Under the pieces are notes generated by a model, which ran no database searches, was not told the DNA's origin, and saw only the letters and a list, made by a program, of their open reading frames with translations. Position numbers and translations under genes: made by a program. From an uncultured Clostridia bacterium (lineage in GTDB: Bacteria > Bacillota > Clostridia > Oscillospirales > Oscillospiraceae), in assembly GCA_937894515.1 (NCBI GenBank), contig CALCRH010000280.1, forward strand, positions 1 through 9,072: a stretch of 9,072 bases of DNA, in the 5' to 3' direction. This document shows, in pieces, positions 6,762-9,072 of this stretch (the first letter of the stretch is position 1; every line of letters starts with the position of its first letter).

Positions 6762-8612
6762 ATGAGCAGAATTAAAACAAGAGAAACCGTGAAAAGCATC
6801 AAGTCGCTGGATAAGGCGGCAATCGCTTCTGAGCGGATGCGGCAGACTGCGATTCGTGCAAAGCAGAAGACCTCTGCGCTTTTGGACAATACCAGCAATT
6901 CCTCCAATGAATATGCCCAGGACAAGCTTCAATACGGTATGGAGGATGTGTCCAGAGAAACAGTACACGGCGTTGTGAAAGGCACAAAAAGTACCGTTCA
7001 GCGCAGCAAAGAGTACGTTCAAAAGCAGCGTGAAAAGAAACGCCAAGTCAACGAGCAGGCGCAGAATGTTGAAACCGCTGAAACGGCAGCAAATACCGGA
7101 ACTGCGAATCCCCAGCCCTCCAAGAAACCGGGCGTGAGATCTCAACGGGCAGAAACAGTTAGCGGTTCGCAAACACGCGGCAAGAAATATGCTATGGATT
7201 CTGCTAAGAAACGATCTGCGCAAAGTCGGCAGACGCAGACCAATCATGCGGAGCAGGATGCTCCCCAAGGGCGTATTCGAGTGCCGGACAAGACGATAAA
7301 GCAGTCGCAGCGATCATCCGGCAGCAGCACGATCAAGACCGCACCCAAAGCGGAACTGCCGGTTTCTGCAAGCCGGGAAATCAAGACAGCGCAGCAGACT
7401 TCAAAGGTATCTGTAAAAACCGCAGACGCAACGGCGAAAGCCGCTTCAAAGGCCGCGAAAGAATCTCAGCAGACCGTGCAGCGAATCCGCACAGCGGCGA
7501 AGAGAGCCGAAGAGACAGCAAAAAAAGCAGCCGATGCCGTGGCTGCTTCCATAAAGGCGATTATTCAGGGCGTAAAAACATTGGTTGCCGCCATCGCTTC
7601 CGGTGGAACGGTGGCAATACTGGCTGTGGTTATCATCATGCTGATTGCGCTTCTTGTCGGTTCCTGCTTCGGCATTTTCTTTTCTTCCGAGGAGAAAAAC
7701 GACGGGAGCGAGCGAATGTTCCATGTTGTGCGTGAAATCAATACGGAGTTCGATAATAAGATTGAGGGGATAAAGAACTCCGTTGCCTATGACGAGCTGA
7801 TATTGAGCGGCAGCCATGCACAATGGCAGGACATTCTTGCGATCTATGCGGTCAAGACCACAAATGACACGGATGATCCGATGGAGGTTGCCTCTGTAAC
7901 GGATGTGAAGAAAGGCAAGCTGCGGGATGTGTTCTGGGACATGACCGAAGTAAACTCCCGAACAGAAAGCGTCACGACCGGCGAGGGCGAGGATGCGGTC
8001 ACAACCGTCTATCTGTATATTACGGTGACAAGCAAAACGGCGGATGAGATGGCGGCAGAGTACGGCTTTTCAGACGAACAACTGGAGCAACTGCATGAAC
8101 TGATGGAAACGCAGTATCGTCCGCTTTGGATGTCTGTTATTTATGGCATCAAGCTCGGCGGCAGCGGTGGCAGCGATGATATTGTTGCCGTGGCGCTTTC
8201 TCAGATCGGCAATGTCGGCGGTGAGCCGTACTGGTCTTGGTATGGGTTCAGCTCCCGTGTGGAATGGTGTGCTTGCTTTGTAAGCTGGTGTGCCAACGAA
8301 TGCGGATATATTGAAAGCGGCGCTGTTCCGTTATATGCGTATTGTCCCTTTGGCGTGGATTGGTTCAAATCCCACGGTCAATGGATGGATGGCAGCGAAA
8401 CACCGGAACCCGGCATGATTATCTTCTTCGATTGGGATGATCGAGGTTCCTCCGGCGAACAAGACGGTTCCGCAGACCATACCGGTATTGTTGAGAGAGT
8501 GGAAGATGGCATCATCTACACGGTCGAAGGCAATTCCAGTGATGGCTGCCGTGAGCGGCAGTATGCCGTTGGGCATTATGAGATTCTCGGTTTTGGCCTT
8601 ATAAACTCTTAA
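6762..8612 (+). CDS. Membrane-anchored CHAP-domain peptidoglycan hydrolase of the transfer system
   Basis: This 616-residue protein begins MSRIKTRETVKSIKSLDK. Residues 1 to about 265 are highly basic and rich in Lys, Ala, Gln, Thr and Ser, with repeated KTA/KAA-type helical stretches (for example TAKAASKAAKESQQTV), probably cytoplasmic. A single membrane helix follows at about 275-305. The outside part has a spacer domain (about 320-465, with AQWQDILAIYAVKTTND and a TMETQYRPLW-like end) and a C-terminal CHAP amidase/endopeptidase domain from about 468. The likely catalytic residues are C503 in EWCACFVSW, H573 in ADHTGIVE, and E589/N591 in VEGNS. It should cut peptidoglycan locally so the mating channel can cross the wall, the job of VirB1/CwlT-type proteins, but no lysozyme or transglycosylase domain is seen. 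It lies downstream of a terminator. Complete; the last residues GFGLINS end at TAA 8610-8612. Confidence 0.92.
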   Translation: MSRIKTRETVKSIKSLDKAAIASERMRQTAIRAKQKTSALLDNTSNSSNEYAQDKLQYGMEDVSRETVHGVVKGTKSTVQRSKEYVQKQREKKRQVNEQAQNVETAETAANTGTANPQPSKKPGVRSQRAETVSGSQTRGKKYAMDSAKKRSAQSRQTQTNHAEQDAPQGRIRVPDKTIKQSQRSSGSSTIKTAPKAELPVSASREIKTAQQTSKVSVKTADATAKAASKAAKESQQTVQRIRTAAKRAEETAKKAADAVAASIKAIIQGVKTLVAAIASGGTVAILAVVIIMLIALLVGSCFGIFFSSEEKNDGSERMFHVVREINTEFDNKIEGIKNSVAYDELILSGSHAQWQDILAIYAVKTTNDTDDPMEVASVTDVKKGKLRDVFWDMTEVNSRTESVTTGEGEDAVTTVYLYITVTSKTADEMAAEYGFSDEQLEQLHELMETQYRPLWMSVIYGIKLGGSGGSDDIVAVALSQIGNVGGEPYWSWYGFSSRVEWCACFVSWCANECGYIESGAVPLYAYCPFGVDWFKSHGQWMDGSETPEPGMIIFFDWDDRGSSGEQDGSADHTGIVERVEDGIIYTVEGNSSDGCRERQYAVGHYEILGFGLINS

Positions 8613-8642
8613 ATATCGCGCTGCTCTCTCATAAACATCTGA

Positions 8643-8689
8643 TAGCAAGAACACACAGCGTCGATTATAGACACTGTGTGTTCTTGCTA
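8643..8689. repeat. 16-bp-arm perfect inverted repeat downstream of the CHAP gene
   Basis: TAGCAAGAACACACAG (8643-8658) is matched exactly by its complement at 8674-8689 over a 15-base spacer; after one mismatch three more pairs (GTC/GAC, 8660-8662 with 8670-8672) can form. It begins 31 bases after the CHAP stop. No T-run follows in either direction, so a classical terminator is doubtful. It could end or protect the operon transcript, or be a site for a DNA-binding protein. Confidence 0.75.
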
Positions 8690-8708
8690 ATCGTTCAATT
8701 AGAAGGAT

Positions 8709-8739
8709 CGTATCACTCTGGGTGACCCAGAGTGATACG
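8709..8739. repeat. 31-base perfect palindrome before the IS
   Basis: The two 15-base arms, left arm CGTATCACTCTGGGT, are exact complements around a single central G at 8724. As RNA the loop would open slightly, giving a hairpin of at least 13 pairs. A T6 run (8752-8757) follows, but 12 bases downstream, too far for a good terminator. It lies 19 bases after the previous inverted repeat. The near-spacerless symmetry would suit a dimeric DNA-binding protein or a strong hairpin; the function is unknown. Confidence 0.78.
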
Positions 8740-8813
8740 CATATGTGAATATTTTTTGGCTTCTGTTCAGTGAAAAAGTAGGAGATACTAAGGGTTTGAG
8801 TCCATCCCAAAAA

Positions 8814-8842
8814 TTGTGTAAACGTCCATAATGGTGTAGAAT
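8814..8842 (+). promoter_or_regulatory. Candidate promoter of the IS256-family transposase
   Basis: TTGTGT (8814-8819) and TAGAAT (8837-8842) are separated by 17 bases, the ideal sigma-70/SigA spacing. The -10 matches TATAAT at five of six bases, while the -35 matches only TTG. The -35 lies in the presumed terminal repeat. The -10 precedes the transposase ribosome site GAGGAGG (8844-8850) with almost no gap, which would leave a very short leader; this weakens the call. Confidence 0.35.
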
Positions 8843-8857
8843 AGAGGAGGTATTACT

Positions 8858-9072
8858 ATGTCAAGAAAGAATCGTACGCCGGAAGAAAATGAGCGCAGAG
8901 CCAAGATCCGTGAGCTGCTGCAGATGGGCGGCATCAGCAGCATGGACGATATCCAGAATCTGTTCAAGGAAACGATCGCCGAGTTTATGGAAAACGGTCT
9001 CGACGCGGAGCTGGATGACGAGCTGGGCTACAGCAAGTACGACTACAAGAACAAAGACACAGACAACAGCCG
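8858..9072 (+). CDS. IS256-family (mutator-type) transposase, N-terminal part, cut by window
   Basis: The frame is open from ATG 8858 to the window edge (71 full codons) with a strong ribosome site, GAGGAGG at 8844-8850, 7 bases upstream. It starts MSRKNRTPEENERRAKIREL, then MDDIQNLFKETIAEFMENGL and AELDDELGYSKYDYKNKDT, the typical N-terminal region of IS256/Transposase_mut proteins, whose consensus there reads roughly AELD..LGY.K.D...K.T.NS. The protein catalyses copy-and-paste transposition of the IS; the DDE catalytic core lies beyond the window. Whether the full gene is intact cannot be judged. Same strand as the transfer genes, so read-through from either direction could influence neighbours. 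Confidence 0.9.
   Translation, partial: MSRKNRTPEENERRAKIRELLQMGGISSMDDIQNLFKETIAEFMENGLDAELDDELGYSKYDYKNKDTDNS

Larger units (their letters stand above)
8792..9072 (+). mobile_element. IS256-family insertion sequence, left end and 5' part
   Basis: The transposase start at 8858 identifies the element. The sequence before it, from about GGGTTTGAGTCCATCCC (8792) through AAAATTGTGTAAAC (8809-8822), resembles the IS256-family terminal repeat, in which a TTGTGTAAA core is usual. The left edge is approximate because the right end and the 8-9 base target duplication lie outside the window. The insertion falls in the gene-free stretch after the CHAP gene and does not break a recognisable ORF here. 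Confidence 0.75.

Noticed and set aside
8643..8739. CRISPR-like repeat array
   Set aside because: The two palindromes differ in sequence and there is no repeat-spacer periodicity.
8709..8757. Intrinsic terminator using the 31-base palindrome and the T6 run
   Set aside because: The T-run starts 12 bases after the stem, too far for normal Rho-independent termination, so it is listed as a repeat instead.
8331..8810. Minus-strand ORF of 159 codons covering the CHAP end and the palindrome region
   Set aside because: It runs through the CHAP catalytic coding region and both inverted repeats and begins in the IS end; no domain or ribosome site supports it.

Overview
The window is the core conjugation (type IV secretion) block of an integrative and conjugative element of the Tn916/Tn1549-like kind found in Gram-positive gut Clostridia. 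Evidence for a Firmicute host is the strong AGGAGG-type ribosome sites before almost every gene, tightly packed genes with GTG and TTG starts, and the gene order itself: ArdC-like protein, short ORF, VirD4/TraG coupling protein, VirB2-like small membrane protein, VirB6/TrbL-like protein, PrgI (VirB3-like), VirB4 ATPase, CHAP-domain wall hydrolase. The species cannot be fixed from the sequence; an Oscillospiraceae/Lachnospiraceae-type anaerobe is an inference.

Layout. Positions 1-779 hold the 3' part of an ArdC-like gene that begins before the window. A 63-residue protein (794-985) overlaps the GTG start of virD4 (972-2801). A pilin-like protein (2782-3126) overlaps the virD4 end and is followed by a 13-bp hairpin (3141-3170). 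Then come the six-pass VirB6-like protein (TTG start, 3189-4025), PrgI (4033-4425) and VirB4 (4385-6727, overlapping PrgI). A textbook intrinsic terminator (6712-6747) is built over the virB4 stop codon, so the next gene, a membrane-anchored CHAP hydrolase (6762-8612), is probably expressed by read-through or separately. Everything is on the plus strand and no promoter for the transfer genes is visible, so transcription should enter from upstream.

From 8613 to about 8791 there is no gene, but there are two very strong inverted repeats (16-bp arms at 8643-8689; a 31-base palindrome at 8709-8739). At about 8792 an IS256-family insertion sequence begins: its left end, a candidate promoter, a ribosome site and the first 71 codons of the transposase, which runs off the window. 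In related elements small DUF4315/DUF4366-type genes and topoisomerase usually follow the CHAP gene, so the IS appears to sit at that junction.

Together the genes make a donor-side mating apparatus: VirD4 delivers the relaxase-DNA complex, VirB4 powers assembly, VirB6/VirB3/VirB2-like proteins form the membrane channel, and the CHAP protein opens the peptidoglycan. I see no evidence of a wholly new system. The less ordinary signals are RNA-level: hairpins or terminators placed within the transfer operon, the paired palindromes before the IS, and an ArdC-like protein whose zinc-peptidase motif has lost its histidines.
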